A stretch of DNA of 42,632 nt, taken from the IMG/VR virus record IMGVR_UViG_3300043640_000226, positions 1 to 42,632 of that record. One strand, written 5' to 3'. The first letter of the stretch is position 1; each line of letters opens with the position of its first letter. The translations under genes were made by a program, and so were the position numbers. This DNA is from a virus. Shown here piece by piece: positions 36,767 to 42,632 of the stretch. The notes beneath the pieces were generated by a model that saw only the letters and a program-made list of their open reading frames with translations, made no database searches and was not told the DNA's origin.

Positions 36767-38376
36767 CGGACCGGTTCCGCAGCGGGCTCAGCGGGTTCGT
36801 CGGTGTCAGCCGCGTCGGTCATCTCGGGCTCGTCGAATTGGTCCGCCCCGTTGGGCACGTCGACCGCAATGGTCGCCTCGCCCTCGATCAGCTCGATCTC
36901 TTCCTGCACCTGGCCGGTGTCCCACTGCGGGTGCACCATCTCGATCTTGGTGCGCGAGCTGACAGCCTTCGCCGCATCCAGCATCTGGACCACCTTGCTC
37001 GTGGTCTCCATGTCGGTCTGAACGCCGTCCGGCCATTCCAGGTTGGGGTTCTCGCTGACGTCGCCAGCGTCACTGCCGAAGAACGCCTTGTCCATCTGCA
37101 GCGCCACCCTGGCCAGTCTCGCGATCGCCGGTCGCTGGTAGCCGATCTTGCGGTCCCGCGTAGTGTAGCTGCGGCTCTCTCGGGCCTGGATCTCGGTGGC
37201 CGTGGCCGGGCCGGACTGGTCGCCCTCGCCGAACGTCTGGGCGCTGTATCCCGCACCTCGGAGCGCTTGAGCCGCCAGCATCCGCGCACTGGCCAGGTGT
37301 TCGTCCACACGAATGGTGAACTGCACCTGTTCGATGCTGACGCCCTCGTTGTCCGGCATGGCCTTGACCGGGGTGAACAGCTCGCGCTCAGCACTGAACC
37401 TGGCTCCTCGGCCGACGCCGTTGGACTCCAGGTAGCTCTCGGGGACGATCAGACGGGATTTGCCCAGGCGGACGTCCCGCATCAGGCTCGACCACACCTC
37501 GTCAAGCGCGTCCATCGTGGCTTCGATGCCCTGGTAGTCGCTCCGGCCGAACGGGCTGCCCTTCATGACCCGGTTAGGCCGCATGTTCGGGATGTACTCG
37601 GCCGTGAGGCCGTCGGAGAACGTCTCGACAAACCCGGCCTCGCCGACGATGTCGAAGTACTGGGAGGTCTCCTCCATGGCCCGCAGGTCGATCCGCTCGC
37701 CCAGGGCCTCGTCCGACCCCTGGTACAGGCCGTGCCACACTCGGCCGACCTCGTGCAGCTCCAGATGCCGGAAGACCGAATTCTCGATCTGCCCGACCTT
37801 GCGCCAGAAGATGACCGCCTGCAGCCTGCCGCTGCGGAACATCGGCACGGCCGACTCCGGCGGGATCACATCGAACAGCGGCGTGTTGGCCATGTCCGGG
37901 TCTACCGTGAGCCGAAGGTAAACGCCGCCCATGGCGGACGCCACCTCCGCCGACTCCAGCAGCGCGGGAATCATGCCGTTGTCGACGATCTTGTCGAGCC
38001 TGCCCTGGGTGCGCTCCGCGCCGATCAGGTCCTCGACCACGGTGAACGCGGGCGGTTCGGTGTACAGCAGGTCCGCGCTGGTGCTGGCGATGTCGCCAGC
38101 GAGCGGGATGTGCAGCTTGCCGTCCCGAATGTTGCCCTGCTCCGGCGGGTTGCCCCAGAAGAATTTGCTGATCTGGTCCAGCAGGTTGTTCGCGCTGTCC
38201 GGGTACTGCTTCGGGTCGATCAGCGCGCCGAAGCCGTTGCTGACCTGGTAGTACTGGCGGAGCTGCTGCGGGTCGCCGGAGAACCACGCGCCCCACTCGT
38301 CGTAATGCTTCTTCGCCTCTTTACACTCCTGCGGGGGCCACAACACGTTGCGATCCGGCAAAGGCACTTCCGCCAC
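36763..38376 (-). CDS. Portal protein, SPP1 gp6-like (537 aa)
   Basis: A 537-residue portal of the SPP1 gp6 group. Seen: YYQVSNGFGALIDPKQYPDS near the N-terminus, DLLYTEPPAFTVVED, and late LEWPDGVQTDMETTSKVVQM, with an acidic C-terminal tail. GTG 38374-38376 sits in GGGGGGAGTGGCGG, where the G run is the ribosome binding site. The same 15-bp sequence is repeated elsewhere in the window. It forms the dodecameric DNA entry ring and is followed by MuF. Confidence 0.9.
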   Translation of the reverse strand: MAEVPLPDRNVLWPPQECKEAKKHYDEWGAWFSGDPQQLRQYYQVSNGFGALIDPKQYPDSANNLLDQISKFFWGNPPEQGNIRDGKLHIPLAGDIASTSADLLYTEPPAFTVVEDLIGAERTQGRLDKIVDNGMIPALLESAEVASAMGGVYLRLTVDPDMANTPLFDVIPPESAVPMFRSGRLQAVIFWRKVGQIENSVFRHLELHEVGRVWHGLYQGSDEALGERIDLRAMEETSQYFDIVGEAGFVETFSDGLTAEYIPNMRPNRVMKGSPFGRSDYQGIEATMDALDEVWSSLMRDVRLGKSRLIVPESYLESNGVGRGARFSAERELFTPVKAMPDNEGVSIEQVQFTIRVDEHLASARMLAAQALRGAGYSAQTFGEGDQSGPATATEIQARESRSYTTRDRKIGYQRPAIARLARVALQMDKAFFGSDAGDVSENPNLEWPDGVQTDMETTSKVVQMLDAAKAVSSRTKIEMVHPQWDTGQVQEEIELIEGEATIAVDVPNGADQFDEPEMTDAADTDEPAEPAAEPVR

Positions 38377-38406
38377 TCCCCCCGCTGTGAGTTGCCCACG
38401 GCAACC
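38370..38406 (-). repeat. 37-bp repeat at the portal gene start
   Basis: CGCCACTCCCCCCGC (within 38370-38385) plus GCCCACGGCAACC (38394-38406). The same two blocks with the same 8-base gap occur at 41239-41275. On the coding strand the first block supplies the portal ribosome binding site and start. The second block can form GTTGCC-GTG-GGCAAC. Confidence 0.7.
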
Positions 38407-38426
38407 TGTGGTCGTCTGTATTGTGG

Positions 38427-39716
38427 TTAGGCGGCGGCTGCCAAGTTGTTGACGTCCTTAAGCAGGCCGTGCCAGATCGGACGGGTTGTGAAGACCGCGT
38501 AGCGGGCTGCGTCGAGGCTGTGGTCGTCCGCCTTGACGGGGACGTCCTTGCCGTCGTTCGACTGCTTCTCGTCCCAGCTGTACGCGGGCGCTTCGGAGAT
38601 GAAGCCAGTGCACGACCTGTGCACCTTCAGGCGGTCGGTTGCCAGCAGGGAGCCCAGGGTGTTGATGCCGGACTTAACCTCGTTGTTGGCCAGCCGCGCG
38701 GTGACGCCGTCCTCGTAGAGCTGGACTCGGAACGAGGCCGCCGAGGGGTCGACAATCCACCAGTCGGGCGATACGCCCTTCAGCCTGCTGCCTGGGATCG
38801 GGTGCTGCAGGAGGAAGCTGCGGACCTGCTTCGAGTACTCGACGTCGGTGAGCTGCCTCTTGCTCAGCTTGCTGTCGTACCGGTACTCGCCGGTGAGGTA
38901 CAGCCGCCGGTCGGCACCCAGACCGAGCACGAGGCCGCTGAATGGGTTGGTAGTGCCGTAGTCGATGCCGATCGCCAGCCACTTGGTCATCAAGGGCAGG
39001 ACGTCGACCACGTGGCGGTCGGGGTCCCACATCTCGTAGACCGCGCCCTCACTCTGCACCCAATCGCCCAGGATGAACCGCTTGTACCACAGGCCGGTGT
39101 ACTCGGCTTTGAGGTCGTTCACGTAGCGGGGGTTGAGCGACGGGTTGTCGTCGAGGCCGAACTGCCAGTGCGCCAGGTTCAGCTCGCCCTGCCGGGAGAT
39201 GAAGTTCTTGCGGAGCCAGTGCGACGGGTTGTCCGGGTTGGTGGTGGCGAACAGCTGCGCGCCAGCCACGCTCATCCGGCCGAGCAGCTGCTTCCAGAAG
39301 TCCTCGGGGAGCAGCGTCGCTTCGTCCACGTACACGAGGGCGACCGTGGAGCCTCGGATCTTGCCCTCGGACCGCTTGTCGTTCGCGCCCACCAGGTGGA
39401 CCGTCCGGCCGAGGATGACAGCCACGCTCGCGCCCGGGGTCCACTTGACCTGGGAGGCCAGCAGCTTGCCCATCACGCCGTCGTCGGTCATCGGGCCGAG
39501 GATGTTCCGGCCGATGGTGTCGAGCGTCCGGCCGCAGATCAGGATCAAGCCCTCGTTGGGCGTTTGGACCAGGGCCATCAGGAAGGCGACGATCGAAACG
39601 AACGTCTTGCCGGACCGGATCGAGCCGTGCCAGACGTTGATTCGGGCGAAACTGTCGACCAAGCTGATGGCCTGCTTCACGCTGAGCCTGTCGGCCAGCT
39701 TTTCGAGGACGCTCAC
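38427..39716 (-). CDS. Terminase large subunit (429 aa)
   Basis: A 429-residue packaging motor. ATPase: Walker A HGSIRSGKT at 30-38 and Walker B VALVYVDEA at 125-133. Nuclease: GIDYG near 250-254 and ADDHSLDAARY near 396-406, holding the catalytic aspartates. This is the Terminase_3/XtmB type. GTG 39714-39716 overlaps the small-subunit stop. It pumps DNA through the portal and cuts it. Confidence 0.93.
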   Translation of the reverse strand: MSVLEKLADRLSVKQAISLVDSFARINVWHGSIRSGKTFVSIVAFLMALVQTPNEGLILICGRTLDTIGRNILGPMTDDGVMGKLLASQVKWTPGASVAVILGRTVHLVGANDKRSEGKIRGSTVALVYVDEATLLPEDFWKQLLGRMSVAGAQLFATTNPDNPSHWLRKNFISRQGELNLAHWQFGLDDNPSLNPRYVNDLKAEYTGLWYKRFILGDWVQSEGAVYEMWDPDRHVVDVLPLMTKWLAIGIDYGTTNPFSGLVLGLGADRRLYLTGEYRYDSKLSKRQLTDVEYSKQVRSFLLQHPIPGSRLKGVSPDWWIVDPSAASFRVQLYEDGVTARLANNEVKSGINTLGSLLATDRLKVHRSCTGFISEAPAYSWDEKQSNDGKDVPVKADDHSLDAARYAVFTTRPIWHGLLKDVNNLAAAA

Positions 39717-40300
39717 GAAGCGCCCTCCGACACCACCTCGCCCGGGATGGTCACCGGGCCGGGGGCGGTGTCTTCTTCGGCCGCGCGAGGGTTGGTCTCG
39801 TAGTCCTCGCGAGCCTCGGTCAGCTTGTCGTGCAGGTCGACCAGGAAGTCTCGGGCCTGCTGGGTCGAGCCCTCGCCTGCGGTGTCCAGCGCTTCGAGCT
39901 TGAAGTAGGAGTCGAGGGCGACGCCGATCGACCGGTAAGCCGCCTGAACCTCAGGCAGCGGCGGCAACTCGGCGTGCAGCGACTCGATGCCCTCGCGGGT
40001 GACGACCTCTTTGGACCAGGGCGACCAAGCCCGCACGCGGAGGCGCTCGACGTCTCCAAGCAGCTCCTCTTTGATCTGCTGGCGGCGCTCGTGGGTCTGG
40101 ATCGCGCGAGCCTTGTTGGCGGTGGCCGTGATGTCGTTGCCCCTGCTGGGGTCGAGGCCGTGGTCTCGGGCAATACCCGTAACAGTGGCCCGGCCGATGT
40201 AGTTCCGGCGGGCAATCTCGTTACGGCCGTACAGGCCGGACTGCAGGTCGGCAACGACCGCGTCAACGACCTCGGGCGCAAGCGCTTGAAACGATGGCAT
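39713..40300 (-). CDS. Terminase small subunit (195 aa)
   Basis: A 195-residue protein with an N-terminal HTH (YGRNEIARRNYIGRATVTGI) and a helical, charged middle (LLGDVERLRVRAW), ending in an acidic tail. Its position before the large subunit is standard. ATG 40298-40300 follows GGAG and overlaps the HTH gene by 38 bases. It recognises the packaging site. Confidence 0.85.
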   Translation of the reverse strand: MPSFQALAPEVVDAVVADLQSGLYGRNEIARRNYIGRATVTGIARDHGLDPSRGNDITATANKARAIQTHERRQQIKEELLGDVERLRVRAWSPWSKEVVTREGIESLHAELPPLPEVQAAYRSIGVALDSYFKLEALDTAGEGSTQQARDFLVDLHDKLTEAREDYETNPRAAEEDTAPGPVTIPGEVVSEGAS

Positions 40301-40502
40301 CCGTCGGCTCCAGTTTCTTCAACGGAGGAGCGTCGCCAGGGCCATCGTCGGTTCTCGGGTTCAGCTCGTTCAGATCGAACCGAGTGCCGGAGCCTGTCCG
40401 GTACTTCTCGATGCGGCCATTTTGAGCCCAACGCCAGATGGTTGCCCTTGAACGTCCAGTCCAAATGACAGCTTCTTCTATCGTGATCAACACGAGTCGC
40501 AT
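40263..40502 (-). CDS. Excisionase/MerR-like HTH protein (79 aa)
   Basis: A 79-residue protein: LITIEEAVIWTGRSRATIWR then WAQNGRIEKYRTGSGTRFDL is a winged-helix HTH of the HTH_17/excisionase type, ending with a short acidic tail. ATG 40500-40502 follows GGGGGGA; a longer frame upstream runs through the leader hairpins. It is first in the long structural operon, so a regulator of late genes or a packaging helper is likely. Confidence 0.8.
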   Translation of the reverse strand: MRLVLITIEEAVIWTGRSRATIWRWAQNGRIEKYRTGSGTRFDLNELNPRTDDGPGDAPPLKKLEPTDAIVSSACARGR

Positions 40503-40528
40503 GCAATCCCCCCGGGTTAAACATGCAT

Positions 40529-40578
40529 GAGGGCGGCTCCAGTCGGCGTGTTCGAACGCCGCCGAGGAAACCGCCCTC
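40529..40578 (-). other. Large leader hairpin
   Basis: GAGGGCGG / CCGCCCTC with an inner CGGCG/CGCCG pairing, lying between the predicted late transcript start and the HTH gene. Could be an attenuator or antitermination site for the long operon. Confidence 0.6.
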
Positions 40579-40583
40579 ACGAA

Positions 40584-40601
40584 CTGGTATTTTAAAACCA
40601 G
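40584..40601 (-). other. mRNA 5' stem-loop of late transcript
   Basis: CTGGT / ACCAG (5 bp) around an A/T-rich loop, starting at about +1 to +2 of the transcript from promoter 40609-40638. Confidence 0.5.
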
Positions 40602-40608
40602 CGAACGC

Positions 40609-40638
40609 AGTCTAGCATCTCACTGGCCCGCCGCACAA
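40609..40638 (-). promoter_or_regulatory. Promoter for the structural operon
   Basis: -35 TTGTGC (40633-40638), 18-bp spacer ending GAGATGC, -10 TAGACT (40609-40614). It is the only family-type promoter seen ahead of about 24.7 kb of head and tail genes. Predicted start near 40602. Confidence 0.7.
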
Positions 40639-40658
40639 ATCCCGTCGGGAACACGGCT

Positions 40659-41162
40659 TTACCTGCGCCCCCGAAGCCACCCGGAACGCCTGCTGACGAC
40701 CTCGCCGGAAATGATCCGGCCGACCGTCTCGGCGTTCTTCTTGTGGGTCTTGGAGAACATGAAGACCACCGACATTGCGATGATCGCGAGGAGGCCGATG
40801 GACGCGACGATCGCGACCAGGCTCACCACGGTGAGCGCCAGCAGCGGCGCGACCAGCGGAATCAGGACCATCCCGCACACGGTGACCATAGCCATCAGGA
40901 TGGCAACCGGTACGACCTGGTCGATGAGGGGCCGGGGCTTGCGCTCCGGCGCCATGGACACGTTCACCCCAACGCGGTCGTCATACCAGCCAGGGCAGCG
41001 GGCGCAGGCGCAGCCGGGAACGTGTCCGGTCACGGCATTCACCCTTCCTGCCAGCTGGTTGCCTTGCCGGGGGGCGGGTGCCTCCCAGCTGCGGGGGTTG
41101 TTGGCGACCTCGCGGGAGGCTTGCGCCTGCTCGTCGGCCTGCCAGTCGTAAAATGAAGGCAT
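40659..41162 (-). CDS. Membrane protein with Cys motif (167 aa)
   Basis: A 167-residue protein. The N-terminal half is soluble and carries HVPGCACARCPGWYDD, a possible metal site. Two long hydrophobic segments follow (about 83-105 and 108-133: AILMAMVTVCGMVLIPLVAP and VVSLVAIVASIGLLAIIAMS), then a basic tail. ATG 41160-41162 follows GAGGAGG. It has its own promoter. Possible roles include membrane anchoring of replication or an exclusion function; no family recognised. Confidence 0.75.
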   Translation of the reverse strand: MPSFYDWQADEQAQASREVANNPRSWEAPAPRQGNQLAGRVNAVTGHVPGCACARCPGWYDDRVGVNVSMAPERKPRPLIDQVVPVAILMAMVTVCGMVLIPLVAPLLALTVVSLVAIVASIGLLAIIAMSVVFMFSKTHKKNAETVGRIISGEVVSRRSGWLRGRR

Positions 41163-41194
41163 TCTGTCACCTCCTCTTCTTGCCTTACAACACC

Positions 41195-41224
41195 AGTAAA
41201 CCACGTAACTTGTCTCTGGCGCAA
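41195..41224 (-). promoter_or_regulatory. Promoter for membrane protein gene
   Basis: -35 TTGCGC (41219-41224), 18-bp spacer with GACAAGTTACGTGG, -10 TTTACT (41195-41200). Predicted start near 41188. Confidence 0.75.
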
Positions 41225-41238
41225 CCCCTGGTCGGGCC

Positions 41239-41275
41239 CCGCCACTCCCCCCGCACAGCTCCGCCCACGGCAACC
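41239..41275 (-). repeat. 37-bp repeat, second copy
   Basis: Same two blocks and gap as at 38370-38406, here in a non-coding stretch just upstream of promoter 41195-41224. No gene begins at the GTG it contains: the frame runs across the promoter. Confidence 0.65.
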
Positions 41276-41314
41276 AGGTTAGTGGTCGACGCGGGCGGGT
41301 TGGCTGGCCTCGGG

Positions 41315-41695
41315 CTAGAGGGCGGTCAGCTTGTAGAGCTTGCCGGACACGAGGCCCCTGACGATGACGTCCTCCCCAGCGGTCTGGCCGACCGTTTCGA
41401 AGGCCGCATCGACACCTGCCGTCCGGCTGGGCCGGGATTTGGCGACAACACGCGGCCTGCCGACGACCACGGACGGCTTGGCCTCGACCGGCGGTAGCGC
41501 GTAGTGCCAGACGTGACCCGGGATGACCACTGTGATGCGGTCCTGGTGGTCCTTGGCCAACCTGACCATGGTCTGCTGAACCTGGCGCTCGGTCTTGTCG
41601 GACTCGATAGCCAGTTCGCGCAGGCTGACGTCGACGCCAGCGAACGACTTCAGAGCCGCGAAGACGTCGGGTGCTACGTTTTCACCACGAGGCAT
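41315..41695 (-). CDS. Putative winged-HTH protein (126 aa)
   Basis: A 126-residue protein. The N-terminal 60 residues (APDVFAALKSFAGVDVSLRE, LAIESDKTERQVQQTMVRLA) read as a winged helix-turn-helix. A basic linker (VVVGRPRVVAKSRPSRTAGV) leads to a C-terminal beta region (GEDVIVRGLVSGKLYKLTAL). ATG 41693-41695 follows GGGGGAGG. A DNA-binding regulator of the early region is inferred. Confidence 0.72.
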   Translation of the reverse strand: MPRGENVAPDVFAALKSFAGVDVSLRELAIESDKTERQVQQTMVRLAKDHQDRITVVIPGHVWHYALPPVEAKPSVVVGRPRVVAKSRPSRTAGVDAAFETVGQTAGEDVIVRGLVSGKLYKLTAL

Positions 41696-41733
41696 TGGGT
41701 TCCTCCCCCAAAAGGTTGTTGCTTACAGGACAA

Positions 41734-41763
41734 AGTAAACCATGGTTGTTGCTCCTGGCGCAA
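41734..41763 (-). promoter_or_regulatory. Promoter for winged-HTH gene
   Basis: -35 TTGCGC (41758-41763), 18-bp spacer with GAGCAACAACCATGG, -10 TTTACT (41734-41739). Predicted start near 41727. Confidence 0.7.
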
Positions 41764-41781
41764 GTGACCGGTGCTGGCCTC

Positions 41782-41800
41782 CCGGGGGCCTCGTCCGGCG
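41782..41800 (-). repeat. 19-bp repeat upstream of promoter (copy 1)
   Basis: CCGGGGGCCTCGTCCGGCG, identical to 42200-42218. Each copy lies upstream of a promoter, and surrounding bases are also partly similar. The stretch 41764-41878 otherwise shows no gene. Confidence 0.6.
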
Positions 41801-41878
41801 CGGCGGGCCTGGAGGACCTGCGCCCGCTCCCAGGCCGTCCGTAGTACCGTCCCGCCCCGTCCTGGGGCCACACACGGC

Positions 41879-41909
41879 TGCGCCCCCCGGCGGGTGGCCA
41901 GGGGGCGCA
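41879..41909 (-). terminator. Terminator after 54-aa gene
   Basis: A perfect 9-bp stem (TGCGCCCCC / GGGGGCGCA, 13-nt loop) 15 bases after the stop at 41924. Confidence 0.7.
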
Positions 41910-41923
41910 GGCTGGAGAGGCTG

Positions 41924-42088
41924 TTACTTGCCCGAAACCGGGATCGAGGTGACCACGCTGCGGACCGTGACGCCCTCGCGGTCGGCAATCTCGGCCTTGG
42001 CCTTCTTGATGGCGGCCTGGCCGGAAGCAGCGGAGACGCTGATGCGGGTTCCGTCGCTCAGGAGGGCGGAGAACGTCTTGAGGGCCAT
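41924..42088 (-). CDS. Small basic protein (54 aa)
   Basis: A 54-residue frame from ATG 42086-42088 with GGGAGA upstream, the same context as the Sak4-like gene. The product runs MALKTFSALLSDGTRISVSA, then a lysine/alanine helix (GQAAIKKAKAEIADREG) and VTVRSVVTSIPVSGK. It resembles small DNA- or RNA-binding proteins but has no recognised family. It is the first gene after origin-like copy B and ends at a clear terminator. Confidence 0.7.
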   Translation of the reverse strand: MALKTFSALLSDGTRISVSAASGQAAIKKAKAEIADREGVTVRSVVTSIPVSGK

Positions 42089-42110
42089 TTGGAATCTCCC
42101 AATCTCGGGA

Positions 42111-42128
42111 CCGGGGTTTAGCCCCCGG
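42111..42128 (-). other. mRNA 5' stem-loop
   Basis: A 6-bp stem (CCGGGG / CCCCGG, 6-nt loop) starting near +6 of the transcript from promoter 42140-42168. Confidence 0.55.
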
Positions 42129-42139
42129 CCGGTAATACA

Positions 42140-42168
42140 ATTAAATCACGAGCTTGCGTTGACCGCAA
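42140..42168 (-). promoter_or_regulatory. Promoter for 54-aa gene
   Basis: -35 TTGCGG (42163-42168), 17-bp spacer with CGCAAG and ending CGTGA, -10 TTTAAT (42140-42145). With CTTGCG as -35 the spacing is 18. Confidence 0.7.
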
Positions 42169-42199
42169 GTAGGTTAGGGCACGCTGTCTGGCAGGGTCT

Positions 42200-42218
42200 C
42201 CGGGGGCCTCGTCCGGCG
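42200..42218 (-). repeat. 19-bp repeat upstream of promoter (copy 2)
   Basis: Identical to 41782-41800. The region 42169-42390 shows no convincing gene; it also holds another copy of the 15-mer CGCCACTCCCCCCGC at 42293-42307. Confidence 0.6.
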
Positions 42219-42395
42219 GCTGGGTCGTCCAGTGCCGCCCCCGCCCGCCCAGGCTCTCCGTGATGCCATCCTGGGCCGGGACGAGGGTACTCCGCCACTC
42301 CCCCCGCAAGAACGCCCTCGCGCGCGAGGGTGGACTGGTTCATCGTGTGCTGCAGGTCGTGTTGGGTTGGGTTTTCGGGAGGTCTCTCTCATGGG

Positions 42396-42612
42396 GGGTA
42401 ACGGGGGTAACAGTCTCCGGAGCACGAGGCAGAACGATGGGGGAAAAACTTCTAACTGTGACAAAGAGTGACCTGTCTCTCCCCACCTGAGCCACTCGGT
42501 CCAGGAGGTGTTACCCCTGTTACCCCTATATATATTATTATTAATGCTCTGAAAAAATGACGAAGTGAGAGGGGGTTTACCTATGGTAACTTGCGTCCTC
42601 GACAACGGTAAC
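42396..42612. repeat. Origin-like iteron block, copy B
   Basis: Homologous in the same orientation to 2907-3112: tandem GTGTTACCCCTGTTACCC, a 19-nt all-A/T run (42527-42545), and the identical 20-mer AAAAATGACGAAGTGAGAGG (42553-42572), then GGTAACTTGCGTC. Seven GGTAAC/GTTACC sites lie between about 42390 and 42632. The dyad of copy A is not preserved. The block runs close to the window end, so its full extent is unknown. Confidence 0.65.
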
Positions 42613-42632
42613 AGACCCGGTAACAGAACCAT

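Noticed and set aside
36679-38430. 583-codon plus-strand frame
   Set aside because: Antisense shadow of the portal gene.
42146-42296. GTG-started frame after the 15-mer, MAEYPRPGPGWHHGEPG
   Set aside because: Start context copies that of the portal gene, but the frame ends inside the promoter at 42140-42168 and the composition is shadow-like. It may be a remnant.
42174-42632. Minus-strand frame across origin-like copy B
   Set aside because: Same reason as copy A; runs through the repeats and the GC-rich leader.
1-42632. Circular closure of the window
   Set aside because: Joining the ends would extend the first gene by about 17 codons into copy B; no terminal overlap is seen, so circularity cannot be claimed.

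Overview
The window is most of a tailed-phage genome (siphovirus architecture) from a high-GC actinobacterial host, most likely Streptomyces or a relative. The grounds are the high GC content with C/G third positions, AGGAGG-type ribosome binding sites with many GTG starts, stop/start overlaps of the ATGA and TGATG type, a SPP1-like portal and MuF pair, a P22-like coat protein, a long tape measure, an amidase endolysin and a PrimPol replication protein. Every convincing gene lies on the minus strand, so transcription runs from high to low coordinates. No integrase is visible, so lifestyle cannot be decided.

Layout, in transcription order. 42632-42390 is an origin-like iteron block (copy B). 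42089-40659 holds three small early-type genes, each with its own promoter. 40638-15811 is one long structural operon: HTH protein, small and large terminase, portal, MuF protein, a 30-residue membrane peptide, scaffold and coat. An unusual block follows, with two glycosyltransferase-like genes, a nucleotidyltransferase-like gene and a FkbM methyltransferase, then two small structural genes and a 1043-residue protein ending in thirty exact 20-residue repeats. After that come head-tail connectors, tail tube, tail assembly chaperones (-1 frameshift), tape measure and baseplate. 15729-13646 is the lysis cassette. 13609-12960 carries a leaderless HTH regulator and a partner gene. 12936-96 is the replication, recombination and accessory region: a DUF6011-type protein, an HNH protein with three HTH units, a DUF4236 protein, a Cas4/RecB-like nuclease, a lipoprotein, tRNA-Glu, a Sak4-like ATPase, a DUF669-like ssDNA-binding protein, a PrimPol-helicase, origin-like copy A, a DinG/XPD-like helicase and small genes.

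The genes fit a simple plan. Promoters scattered over the early segments share a -35 TTGCGC, an 18-bp spacer with its own conserved sequence, and an extended -10. At least eight of them are followed at about +1 to +12 by a strong stem-loop. The PrimPol-helicase, ssDNA-binding protein, Sak4-like ATPase, nuclease and DinG-like helicase form a replication/recombination set. One promoter can serve the whole head-tail operon. The sugar-transfer genes sit directly behind the coat gene with overlapping start and stop codons, which suggests the phage glycosylates and possibly methylates its capsid; the repeat protein next to them is a candidate head fibre. The most interesting features are this capsid-decoration block, the duplicated iteron region, the promoter/stem-loop family, and a 41-nt tRNA-like minihelix lacking D and anticodon arms.
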